NCBI RefSeq assembly: GCF_025966695.1
Contig: NZ_JAOEIY010000006.1
Span: 1-64,000, forward strand
Source of the DNA: Stutzerimonas sp. S1
Lineage (GTDB): Bacteria; Pseudomonadota; Gammaproteobacteria; Pseudomonadales; Pseudomonadaceae
Reading direction: 5' to 3'
DNA: 64,000 nucleotides
Positions 38,391-45,775 of this stretch are shown piece by piece (the stretch's first letter is position 1; each line of letters starts with the position of its first letter). Position numbers and translations under genes: made by a program. The notes beneath the pieces were generated by a model. That model made no database searches. It had not been told where the DNA came from and saw only the letters and a program-made list of their open reading frames with translations.

Positions 38391-38660
38391 GTTCTCAGGG
38401 CGGGGTGCGATTCCCCACCGGCGGTAATGGCGCAGTTACAAGCATGAAAGCGTAGCGAGCGCTGAGCAGGCAAGGCGTGATTCGACGAGAAGGCGGAGTT
38501 TACTGCGGTAAATGAGCACTTCGAGGAGAACCACAACGCAGCATGCTCTGCGCGCAGCAGCTTTCAATCGCGTCTAGCCCGCGAGCGCTTGCCTAGGCAA
38601 GGTCAGCAGACCCGGTGTGATTCCGGGGCCGACGGTATAGTCCGGATGAGAGAGAGCGGG
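38391..38660 (+). ncRNA. FMN riboswitch (RFN element) with enlarged variable arm
   Basis: The conserved RFN blocks are in order: TTCTCAGGGCGGGGTGCGAT, CCCCACCGGCGGTAA, then AGCCCGCGAGC near 38577, GGTCAGCAGACCCGGTGTGA, CCGACGGTATAGTCCGGATG and a final purine run. About 145 bases separate the GGCGGTAA and AGCCCGCGAGC blocks, much longer than usual. It controls the ribE operon by FMN. Confidence 0.95.
38431..38575 (+). repeat. Extra stem-rich insertion inside the FMN riboswitch
   Basis: The insertion is closed by TGAAAGC (38445-38451) pairing with GCTTTCA (38560-38566). It contains TTTAC-TGCG-GTAAA at 38499-38512 and other short inverted repeats (AGCGAGCGCT, GCATGC). It may be an expanded variable hairpin or a small dispersed repeat that landed in the variable arm. 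Confidence 0.5.
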
Positions 38661-38668
38661 ATATTCCG

Positions 38669-38726
38669 ATGGGCGCCGTCCGCGTGCCCGTCATGCATCC
38701 CTATCGATCTGTAGCGCCCTGTTTTT
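38669..38726 (+). promoter_or_regulatory. Probable terminator/antiterminator platform of the FMN riboswitch
   Basis: GGGCGC at 38671-38676 can pair with GCGCCC at 38714-38719, followed by TGTTTTTC, a terminator-like arrangement with a long loop. The competing pair GATGGGC (38669-38675) with GCCCGTC (38686-38692) would break it. An independent small hairpin CCTGTTT-TTCA-AAACAGG also lies here. Which pairing dominates was not computed. Confidence 0.5.
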
Positions 38727-38780
38727 CAAAACAGGAGTTCGTCGTATGCAGCGTTTCACCAGCCTTCCGCGGGAGGCTAC

Positions 38781-39443
38781 ATGTTCACTGGAATAATCGA
38801 AGCCATCGGCACCATTCGTGCGCTCACGCCGAAGGGCGGCGACGTTCGCGTGCTGGTCGACACCGGCAAGCTCGATCTGGGCGACGTCAAGCTGGGCGAC
38901 AGCATCGCGGTCAACGGCGTCTGCCTGACCGCGGTCGAGCTGCCGGGCAACGGCTTCTGGGCCGACGTCAGCCGCGAGACCCTGGCGCGCACCGCCTTTA
39001 TCGATCTCAAGGCCGGCAGCCGGGTCAACCTGGAAAAGGCGCTGACCCCCACCAGCCGTCTCGGCGGCCATCTGGTCAGCGGCCATGTCGACGGCGTCGG
39101 CGAGGTCGTGGCGCGCGAGGATAACGCCCGCGCCGTGCAGTTCCGCATCCGTGCGCCGCGCGAGCTGGCCAAGTACATCGCGCTCAAGGGCTCGATCACC
39201 GTCGATGGCACCAGCCTGACGGTCAACGCGGTCAACGGCGCCGAATTCGAGCTGACCATCGTGCCGCACACCCTCGGCGAAACCATCATGGCCGACTACC
39301 GCCCCGGGCGGCAGGTGAACCTGGAAGTCGATCTGCTGGCGCGTTACCTGGAGCGCCTGATGATGGGCGACCAGGCCGCCGAACCCAAGGCCTCGGGACT
39401 CACCGAAGGTTTTCTCGCCGAGCACGGCTACCTGAAGAATTGA
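38781..39443 (+). CDS. ribE: Riboflavin synthase, alpha chain
   Basis: This 220-residue riboflavin synthase (RibC in E. coli naming) joins two lumazines to make riboflavin. It has the tandem lumazine-binding repeats beginning MFTGIIEAIGTIRAL and, in the second half, DGVGEVVAREDNARA, with GHLVSGHVDG between. It is the first gene behind the FMN riboswitch; SD GGGAGG. Confidence 0.97.
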   Translation: MFTGIIEAIGTIRALTPKGGDVRVLVDTGKLDLGDVKLGDSIAVNGVCLTAVELPGNGFWADVSRETLARTAFIDLKAGSRVNLEKALTPTSRLGGHLVSGHVDGVGEVVAREDNARAVQFRIRAPRELAKYIALKGSITVDGTSLTVNAVNGAEFELTIVPHTLGETIMADYRPGRQVNLEVDLLARYLERLMMGDQAAEPKASGLTEGFLAEHGYLKN

Positions 39444-39455
39444 GGAGACGCCCAG

Positions 39456-40535
39456 ATGGCGCTCAACACCGCTGAAGAACTGATCGAAGACATCCGCGCC
39501 GGCAAGATGGTCATCCTCATGGATGACGAGGACCGCGAGAACGAGGGCGACATCATCGTCGCTTCCGAATGCGTGACCGCCGAGCACATCAACTTCATGG
39601 CGCGCTTCGCCCGCGGCCTGATCTGCATGCCGATGACCCGCGAGCGCTGCGAGCTGCTCAAGTTGCCGCTGATGGCGCCGCGCAATGGTTCCGGTTTCGG
39701 CACCAAGTTCACCGTATCCATCGAGGCCGCCGAGGGCGTGACCACCGGCATTTCCGCCGCCGACCGCGCGCGCACCGTGCAGGCAGCGGTAGCGAAGAGC
39801 GCCGTGGCCGAAGACATCGTCAGTCCCGGCCATATCTTCCCGTTGATGGCGCAACCGGGCGGCGTGCTGGCGCGTGCCGGTCACACCGAGGCGGCTTGCG
39901 ACCTGGCGCGCATGGCGGGCCTGGAACCTTCCGGCGTGATCTGCGAGATCATGAATGACGACGGCACCATGGCGCGGCGCCCGGAGCTGGAGCTGTTCGC
40001 CGAACAGCACGGGCTGAAGATCGGCACCATCGCCGACCTGATCCACTACCGCATGATCCACGAGCGCACCGTGCAGCGGGTTTCCGAGCAGCCGCTGGAG
40101 ACCGAGCTGGGCCAGTTCAACCTGGTCACCTACCGCGACGGCGTCGAGGACACCGTGCACATGGCACTGACCCGCGGCGAGATTTCCCCCGAGGAGCCGA
40201 CGCTGGTGCGCGTGCACAACATGGAGCCGCTGCGCGACCTGCTGCTGGTTACCGTGCCGGGCCGTTGGAGCCTGCGCGCGGCGATGAGCGAAGTGGCGAA
40301 AGCCGGCAAGGGCGTGGTGCTGCTGCTCGGCAACCCGCTGACCGGCCCGCAGTTGTTGGCGCAGCTGACCCGTGAGCAGCCGCCGACCCCAGCCACCTAT
40401 AGCACCGTCGGCGCCGGTTCGCAGATTCTGCGTGATCTGGGCGTACGCAAGATGCGCCTGATGAGCGCGCCGATGAAGTTCAACGCGATATCCGGCTTTG
40501 ACCTGGAAGTTGTAGAATACCTCCCGGCCGAATAA
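39456..40535 (+). CDS. ribBA: RibB (DHBP synthase) with degenerate RibA-like C-terminal domain
   Basis: This 359-residue protein has an active-looking DHBP synthase half: DDEDRENEGDIIVASECVTA near residue 29, GTKFTVSIEAAEGVTTGISA and HIFPLMAQPGGVLARAGHTE. The C-terminal half is RibA-like but lacks the zinc cysteines and core of GTP cyclohydrolase II; the segment RVHNMEPLRDLLL stands where true RibA reads [10 protein letters not shown]. So only the DHBP activity is expected; a genuine RibA is at 43935. Second gene behind the riboswitch. Confidence 0.93.
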   Translation: MALNTAEELIEDIRAGKMVILMDDEDRENEGDIIVASECVTAEHINFMARFARGLICMPMTRERCELLKLPLMAPRNGSGFGTKFTVSIEAAEGVTTGISAADRARTVQAAVAKSAVAEDIVSPGHIFPLMAQPGGVLARAGHTEAACDLARMAGLEPSGVICEIMNDDGTMARRPELELFAEQHGLKIGTIADLIHYRMIHERTVQRVSEQPLETELGQFNLVTYRDGVEDTVHMALTRGEISPEEPTLVRVHNMEPLRDLLLVTVPGRWSLRAAMSEVAKAGKGVVLLLGNPLTGPQLLAQLTREQPPTPATYSTVGAGSQILRDLGVRKMRLMSAPMKFNAISGFDLEVVEYLPAE

Positions 40536-40540
40536 ATCAG

Positions 40541-40565
40541 AGGCGCCGCGCAGTCCGCGGCGCCT
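40541..40565 (+). terminator. Strong hairpin between ribBA and ribH
   Basis: A 10 bp perfect stem, AGGCGCCGCG-CAGTC-CGCGGCGCCT, followed by TCGTTCTTT. The tail is only moderately T-rich. It may be an attenuator that lowers expression of ribH-nusB-thiL-pgpA or a stabilising 3' end. Confidence 0.6.
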
Positions 40566-40594
40566 TCGTTCTTTAAAGAGATGAGAAAGCACCC

Positions 40595-41071
40595 ATGCCC
40601 CTGAAGACCATCGAAGGAACCTTCATCGCCCCGCAGGGCAAATACGCCCTGGTCGTAGGCCGCTTCAACAGCTTCGTCGTCGAGAGCCTGGTCAGCGGCG
40701 CGGTCGACGCGCTGGTTCGCCACGGCGTCAGCGAGAACGACATCACCATCATCCGCGCACCGGGTGCCTTCGAGATTCCGCTGGTCGCGCAGAAGGTCGC
40801 CCAGCAGGGCGAATACGACGCCATCGTCGCCCTCGGCGCAGTCATTCGTGGCGGCACCCCGCACTTCGAATACGTCGCCGGCGAATGCACCAAGGGCCTG
40901 GCCCAGGTTTCCATGGAGTTCGGTGTACCGGTCGCCTTCGGCGTGCTGACCGTCGACTCCATCGAACAGGCTATCGAGCGCTCCGGCACCAAGGCCGGCA
41001 ACAAGGGCGCCGAAGCCGCACTCTCCGCACTGGAAATGGTGAGCCTGCTGTCGCAGCTGGAGGCCAAGTGA
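40595..41071 (+). CDS. ribH: 6,7-dimethyl-8-ribityllumazine synthase
   Basis: This 158-residue lumazine synthase makes the substrate of riboflavin synthase. Signatures are [18 protein letters not shown] near residue 24, [15 protein letters not shown] near residue 56 and [17 protein letters not shown] near residue 82. The stop overlaps the nusB GTG start. Confidence 0.97.
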   Translation: MPLKTIEGTFIAPQGKYALVVGRFNSFVVESLVSGAVDALVRHGVSENDITIIRAPGAFEIPLVAQKVAQQGEYDAIVALGAVIRGGTPHFEYVAGECTKGLAQVSMEFGVPVAFGVLTVDSIEQAIERSGTKAGNKGAEAALSALEMVSLLSQLEAK

Positions 41072-41553
41072 GCCTGAATCACGACGATAGCCAGGACGCT
41101 CCGCAGCCCAAGGCCAAGGGCAAGATCGCTACCCGCCGGGTGGCGCGCAGCCTGGCGATGCAGGCGCTGTATCAGTGGCACATGGCCGGCCAGAGCCTCA
41201 ATGAGATCGAAGCGCAGTTTCGCGTCGACAACGACTTCAGCGGTGTCGACGGCGCCTACTTCCACGAGCTGCTCAATGGTGTCGCGCGCCAGAAGACCGA
41301 AGTCGATCAGGCCATCGCGCCGAACCTCGACCGTCCGCTGGAGGAGCTCGATCCGGTTGAACTGGCGATCCTGCGCCTGTCCACCTACGAGCTGATGCAG
41401 CGGATCGATGTGCCCTACCGCGTGGTCATCAACGAAGGTATCGAGCTGGCCAAGGTCTATGGCGCCACCGACGGGCACAAGTTCGTCAACGGCGTGCTGG
41501 ACAAGCTGGCACCCTCGCTGCGCAGCGCCGAAGTGCGCAACCACAAGCGCTGA
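41068..41553 (+). CDS. nusB: Transcription antitermination factor NusB
   Basis: This 161-residue NusB pairs with S10 (rpsJ, 603) on rRNA boxA. The core reads [19 protein letters not shown] near residue 23 and [19 protein letters not shown] near residue 112. The start is a GTG at 41068 overlapping ribH (GTGA). Pairing with ribH is standard. Confidence 0.96.
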   Translation: MSLNHDDSQDAPQPKAKGKIATRRVARSLAMQALYQWHMAGQSLNEIEAQFRVDNDFSGVDGAYFHELLNGVARQKTEVDQAIAPNLDRPLEELDPVELAILRLSTYELMQRIDVPYRVVINEGIELAKVYGATDGHKFVNGVLDKLAPSLRSAEVRNHKR

Positions 41554-41565
41554 GGGTTACCCGCC

Positions 41566-42528
41566 TTGCTGGGTGAGTTCGAGCTGATCCGTCACTACTT
41601 CGCCGCCGCCGCTTGCGCCAGGGCCGGCGGCGAAGTCGTTCTCGGTATCGGCGATGATTGCGCCCTGCTGCAGATTCCCGCCGGCGAACAGCTGGCCGTG
41701 TCCTCCGACACCTTGGTCGCCGGGGTCCATTTTCCCGATCCCTGCGATCCTTTCCTGCTCGGCCAGCGCGCACTGGCCGTCGCCGCCAGCGATCTTGCCG
41801 GTATGGGCGCGACGCCCATCGGTTTCACCCTTGCCCTGACCCTGCCAGACGCCGATCCGCTCTGGCTAGGCGAGTTCGCCCGTGGCCTGGATGCGATGGC
41901 GCTCGACTGCAGCCTGCGTCTGATCGGCGGCGACACCACCCGCGGGCCGTTGTGCCTGACCGTCACCGTGTTCGGCCGGGTACCGTCCGGGCAGGCTCTG
42001 ACGCGTGCCGGCGCGCAGATCGGCGATCTGCTCTGCGTCGGCGGCGTGCTCGGAGAAGCCGCCGGCGCCTTGCCGCTGGTGCTGGGGCAGGCCAAGGCTG
42101 GTGCGGACGTCGCCGAGCATCTACTGGCGCGCTACTGGTCGCCGCAACCACAGCTCGCGCTGGGTGAGGCGCTGCGCAGCAGGGCGACGGCGGCGCTGGA
42201 TATTTCCGACGGGCTGCTCGCCGATTGCGGCCACATTGCCAAGGCCTCGGGCGTCGCATTGCACATCGAGCGCGATCGCGTGCCGTTGTCGGAATCGCTG
42301 CGCCGTTTCGCCGGCGACGCCGAAGCGCTGCGCTGTGCACTGGCCGGGGGGGATGACTATGTACTGGCCTTCACCTTGCCGCCCGCTGAGCTTGCCGCGC
42401 TGCAGGACGCTGGGTGGCCTGTGCATGTCATCGGTCGCGTTGCCCAGGGGCTCGGCGTGCAGCTGCTCGATGAAGCCGGCAAGGAAGTGGCCGTGCGCGA
42501 ACGTGGCTTCAACCATTTCAAGGTCTGA
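41566..42528 (+). CDS. thiL: Thiamine-monophosphate kinase
   Basis: This 320-residue ThiL makes thiamine diphosphate from thiamine phosphate. Motifs include VLGIGDDCALL near residue 25, SSDTLVAGVHFP near residue 46, AVAASDLAGMGATPIGFTLA near residue 71 and DISDGLLADCGHIAKASG near residue 213. It begins with TTG at 41566, 12 bases after nusB; no suitable ATG precedes the conserved N-terminus. Confidence 0.94.
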   Translation: MLGEFELIRHYFAAAACARAGGEVVLGIGDDCALLQIPAGEQLAVSSDTLVAGVHFPDPCDPFLLGQRALAVAASDLAGMGATPIGFTLALTLPDADPLWLGEFARGLDAMALDCSLRLIGGDTTRGPLCLTVTVFGRVPSGQALTRAGAQIGDLLCVGGVLGEAAGALPLVLGQAKAGADVAEHLLARYWSPQPQLALGEALRSRATAALDISDGLLADCGHIAKASGVALHIERDRVPLSESLRRFAGDAEALRCALAGGDDYVLAFTLPPAELAALQDAGWPVHVIGRVAQGLGVQLLDEAGKEVAVRERGFNHFKV

Positions 42529-42578
42529 GTCGCTGGCGATCTGCGGCGCATCCAACTGAACCGAAAAGGAATGCCGTC

Positions 42579-43076
42579 TTGACTGAATCCTCGCCAATTG
42601 CGGCTAAGCCTCACACTCTGGTCTGGTCCAATCCCTGGCACAACCTGGCATTCGGCTTCGGCTCCGGGCTGATGCCCAAGGCGCCTGGCACCTGGGGCTC
42701 GCTGGTGGCATTACCGTTCGTGCCACTGTGGCAGTTGCTGCCGGGCTGGGGCTATGGGTTGATGCTCGTGCTGAGCATGCTGTTTGGCGTCTGGCTGTGC
42801 GGCAAGGTGGCCCGCGAGTTGGGTGTGCACGACCATGAAGGCATCGTCTGGGACGAATTCGTCGGCATCTGGATCACCTTCTGGCTGGTGCCGGAGGGCT
42901 GGTACTGGCTGCTGCTCGGCTTCATGGTGTTTCGCGTGATGGATATCGCCAAGCCCTGGCCGATCGGTTGGGTCGACCGGCACATCCACGGTGGGCTGGG
43001 CATCATGCTCGACGATATTCTCGCCGGCGTCGCCGCCTGGGCGGTCATGCAGGGACTGGTCGCACTGCTGGCGTAG
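42579..43076 (+). CDS. pgpA: Phosphatidylglycerophosphatase A
   Basis: This 165-residue PgpA removes phosphate from phosphatidylglycerophosphate in the inner membrane. Conserved parts are GFGSGLMPKAPGTWGSLVAL near residue 26 and HEGIVWDEFVGIWITFWLVP near residue 86, with several membrane helices. It starts with TTG at 42579 behind AAAGGAATG. Third rare start (TTG) in this window after uvrA and thiL. Confidence 0.93.
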   Translation: MTESSPIAAKPHTLVWSNPWHNLAFGFGSGLMPKAPGTWGSLVALPFVPLWQLLPGWGYGLMLVLSMLFGVWLCGKVARELGVHDHEGIVWDEFVGIWITFWLVPEGWYWLLLGFMVFRVMDIAKPWPIGWVDRHIHGGLGIMLDDILAGVAAWAVMQGLVALLA

Positions 43077-43165
43077 CTGATTGTGCGGCGGGTCGCTGAA
43101 TCATCACGACAGCTGACGGAAGATCGCGCCTTCTCCAGTCGATTGCCGGTCCGCGAGGAATCCCC

Positions 43166-43813
43166 ATGCGTCCCTTAGAACTGCTTCTCGCCTCCCTGTT
43201 GCTCATGCCGTCCGCGGCTGACTCCGCGCCGATGGTGCAAGTAGTCGGATTGTTCCCGGGGGCGGCGGTGCTGAACGTCGACGGCCAGCGCAAGCTGGTC
43301 AAGGTCGGCCAGACCGGCCCCGGCGGCGTCGAAGTGGTAAGCGCCGATTCCCGCGGGGCGGTACTGCGGGTAGCGGGTGTTGAACGTAACTACAGCCTGA
43401 GCCGCGAGTACAGTGGTGCCGGTTACGCCGCGCCAGACAAGACGCAGTTGAGCGTCGCCAAGGGCAGTGGCGGACACTATTGGATCGCCGGATCGATCAA
43501 TGGCCAGCCGGTGCAGTTTCTCGTCGATACCGGAGCGACCTCGGTAGCGATCAACGAGCACCAAGCCAAGCGCCTGGGCATCGATTACCGCGTCAGCGGC
43601 CAGCCGATGATGGTGAACACCGCCAGTGGTACCGCCAAGGCCTGGCGCGTGCACCTGAACAGCGTCAAGGTCGGGGCCATCGACGTGCTGGGCGTCGAGG
43701 CTGTAGTGCTGGAAGGCGGCGCGCCTACCGAGGCGCTGCTCGGCATGAGCTTTCTTGGTCGGGTGAGCTGGCGCGAAGAGCAGGGCGTGCTGCGGCTGGA
43801 GTCCAAGATCTGA
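43166..43813 (+). CDS. Retropepsin-like aspartic protease, clan AA (TIGR02281-like)
   Basis: This 215-residue exported protein has a signal peptide ([20 protein letters not shown]). The mature part has the active-site motif [20 protein letters not shown] near residue 115 and the second conserved [19 protein letters not shown] near residue 195, as in single-domain bacterial retropepsins. The N-terminal 80 residues are a family-specific beta-rich part. Substrates are unknown. It lies upstream of ribA. Confidence 0.82.
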   Translation: MRPLELLLASLLLMPSAADSAPMVQVVGLFPGAAVLNVDGQRKLVKVGQTGPGGVEVVSADSRGAVLRVAGVERNYSLSREYSGAGYAAPDKTQLSVAKGSGGHYWIAGSINGQPVQFLVDTGATSVAINEHQAKRLGIDYRVSGQPMMVNTASGTAKAWRVHLNSVKVGAIDVLGVEAVVLEGGAPTEALLGMSFLGRVSWREEQGVLRLESKI

Positions 43814-43934
43814 AAGGGTTGGCAGCGGCGAGGTTTCCGTTCGATGTCGCTCGCATCGAAGCGTAAACCCTGCTGACCCCGCTCCGGTGGGTAGTGTTAC
43901 AATGTCCGCTTTTCTGCCTGCTGGGGTTTCTCCC

Positions 43935-44552
43935 GTGTCTGTCGTGTTCGTCGCCGCTTCCAAACTGCCGACGCCGTTCGGTGTGTTCACCATGCATGGT
44001 TTTCTCGACCAGGACACTGGCAAGGAACACGTCGCGCTAACCCTGGGCGATGTGGCCGACGGCAAGCCGGTGCTTGGCCGGCTGCATTCCGAGTGTCTGA
44101 CCGGCGATGCGCTGTTCAGTCTGCGCTGTGATTGCGGTTTCCAGCTGGAAGCGGCGATGCGGGCGATCGCGGAGGAAGGCCGCGGCGTACTGCTATACCT
44201 GCGCCAGGAGGGCCGCGGCATCGGTCTGCTGAACAAGATTCGCGCCTATGAACTGCAGGACGGCGGCGCCGACACCGTCGAAGCCAACGAGCGACTGGGT
44301 TTTGCTCCGGACATGCGCGATTACGCCATCTGCCTGCCGATGCTCGAGCACCTAGGCATCGCCGAAATCAAGCTGATGACCAACAATCCGCGCAAGGTGA
44401 AGGCATTGCAGGGCTTCGGCATCCGCGTAGCCGAGCGCAAGCCGCTGCAGATTGCGCACAACCCGCACAACCGCAAGTACCTCGCCACCAAGGCCGGCAA
44501 GCTGGGCCACATGCTTGGCGAAATTCATCAGGGCGAAGCCGAGCAGTCGTGA
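43935..44552 (+). CDS. ribA: GTP cyclohydrolase II
   Basis: This 205-residue RibA starts riboflavin synthesis from GTP. It has the zinc site [18 protein letters not shown] near residue 55 (three cysteines) and [20 protein letters not shown] near residue 90. It begins with GTG at 43935, matching P. aeruginosa RibA ([16 protein letters not shown]). This is the real RibA, complementing the degenerate half of RibBA. It overlaps the next gene by four bases. Confidence 0.96.
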   Translation: MSVVFVAASKLPTPFGVFTMHGFLDQDTGKEHVALTLGDVADGKPVLGRLHSECLTGDALFSLRCDCGFQLEAAMRAIAEEGRGVLLYLRQEGRGIGLLNKIRAYELQDGGADTVEANERLGFAPDMRDYAICLPMLEHLGIAEIKLMTNNPRKVKALQGFGIRVAERKPLQIAHNPHNRKYLATKAGKLGHMLGEIHQGEAEQS

Positions 44553-44956
44553 GCCGGGCCGCCGCTCGCCGCCAGCTTGCGCGCGATGGCTGGCTGCATA
44601 GCCTGGCGATGGTGCTGCCGGTACTGCTGCTCGGTCGGGCATCGGTTCAGCTGGGTGGCTGGGGGCTGCCATTGTTCGCCGCCGGGCTCGTCTCGCTGTT
44701 CTTCAGCCTGCCCGCATTCACCGCCTTCAAGCACGCGCTGATCGCCACCGAACAAGCGCTCGGCCGTGCGACCGAGTCCGATGCCTGGACTCATCTACGG
44801 CGTGTCAGGCGCCGTGCGCTGCTGATCGCCTCATTGCCGGCCTGGCTGGCCGCAGCCGGAGCACTGCTGGGCATGGAGCCGGTTGCCCGTTTGCTGCTGG
44901 TATTCGGCAGTCTTGCGCTGCTGGTGCTCTACCGCATCCCGCGGCAGCTGCATTGA
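44549..44956 (+). CDS. Small inner-membrane protein of the ribA-btuF cluster
   Basis: This 135-residue protein has several hydrophobic segments ([69 protein letters not shown]) and a basic N-terminus. I do not recognise a named family. It starts with GTG inside the ribA stop and its own stop overlaps the btuF ATG, so the three genes look translationally coupled; a role in the membrane side of cobalamin supply is possible but unproven. Confidence 0.7.
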   Translation: MSRAAARRQLARDGWLHSLAMVLPVLLLGRASVQLGGWGLPLFAAGLVSLFFSLPAFTAFKHALIATEQALGRATESDAWTHLRRVRRRALLIASLPAWLAAAGALLGMEPVARLLLVFGSLALLVLYRIPRQLH

Positions 44957-45753
44957 TGCATCGCCTACTGTTCGCCGCGCTGCTGCTGGTGCCGCTCTCC
45001 GTGCCAGCTGCGCAGCGAGTGGTGAGCCTGGCGCCTTCACTCACCGAGATCATGCTTGAACTCGACGCCGGCGAACTGTTGGTCGGCATGCTCGACGGCG
45101 GCGAGCGTCCGGCGGCGCTGACAGACGTGCAATCGGTGGGGCGCTACGGCCAGGTAGAGATGGAAACCCTGCTCAGTCTGCGTCCCGATCTGGTATTGCT
45201 CTGGCCGGACAGCATTCCTCGTAGCCAGCGCCAGCAGCTGCAGCAGCTCGGCATTCCCGTGCTGGTAGCGGAGCCGTCACGGCTTGAGCAACTGGCCGAG
45301 CAGTTCGTCATCGTTGGCGGCGCCGTTGGCCGGGCTGAGCAGGGCGCACGGCTGGCCGAGCGATTTCGTACTGGGCTGGCGCAGCTACGCCTGCAGTACA
45401 GGCGCGAGACCCCGCTGCGAGTGTTCTATCAGGTCTGGCATCGCCCGCTGTATACGCTCGGCGGTTCGCAGATCATCAGCGAGGCGATCGAGGTCTGCGG
45501 TGGCGTGAATGTTTTCGCAGACCTTCAGCTGCCGGCGCCGCAGGTGAGTGTCGAGGCCGTGCTGGCGCGCGACCCCGAGGTGATCCTCGGTGGCAGCGGT
45601 GCCGAACTGGAGAGCTGGAAAGCCTGGCCTCAGCTCAGTGCCGTGCGCAGCGGGCGCTTGCTGACGGTGCCCGACAAGGGCCTGGAGCGACCGAGCTTCC
45701 AGATGTTGGGGGCGATCGGGAAGCTCTGCGAAGCGATGGCGGCAGCGCCCTGA
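44956..45753 (+). CDS. btuF: Cobalamin-binding periplasmic protein, BtuF-like
   Basis: This 265-residue ABC solute-binding protein has a signal peptide ([18 protein letters not shown]) and the BtuF layout: QRVVSLAPSLTEIMLELDAG near residue 20, VGRYGQVEMETLLSLRPDLV, and GGVNVFADLQLPAPQVSVEA. It would bind cobalamin delivered by BtuB (convergent, minus strand). ABC permease and ATPase partners are not in the window. The TTG at 44953 is an alternative start. Confidence 0.85.
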   Translation: MHRLLFAALLLVPLSVPAAQRVVSLAPSLTEIMLELDAGELLVGMLDGGERPAALTDVQSVGRYGQVEMETLLSLRPDLVLLWPDSIPRSQRQQLQQLGIPVLVAEPSRLEQLAEQFVIVGGAVGRAEQGARLAERFRTGLAQLRLQYRRETPLRVFYQVWHRPLYTLGGSQIISEAIEVCGGVNVFADLQLPAPQVSVEAVLARDPEVILGGSGAELESWKAWPQLSAVRSGRLLTVPDKGLERPSFQMLGAIGKLCEAMAAAP

Positions 45754-45775
45754 GCGGGCGCGCCGGTAAGCGTGA

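Noticed and set aside
38755-38780. Short frame starting at the ATG near 38746 just before ribE
   Set aside because: It has no conserved content and runs through the ribE SD; it may be a tiny leader but nothing supports it.
38691-40592. Antisense frame of 633 residues over ribE-ribBA
   Set aside because: It is the mirror of two certain genes and is rich in repeated His/Gln/Asp/Leu with no domain. It is a GC-skew artefact.
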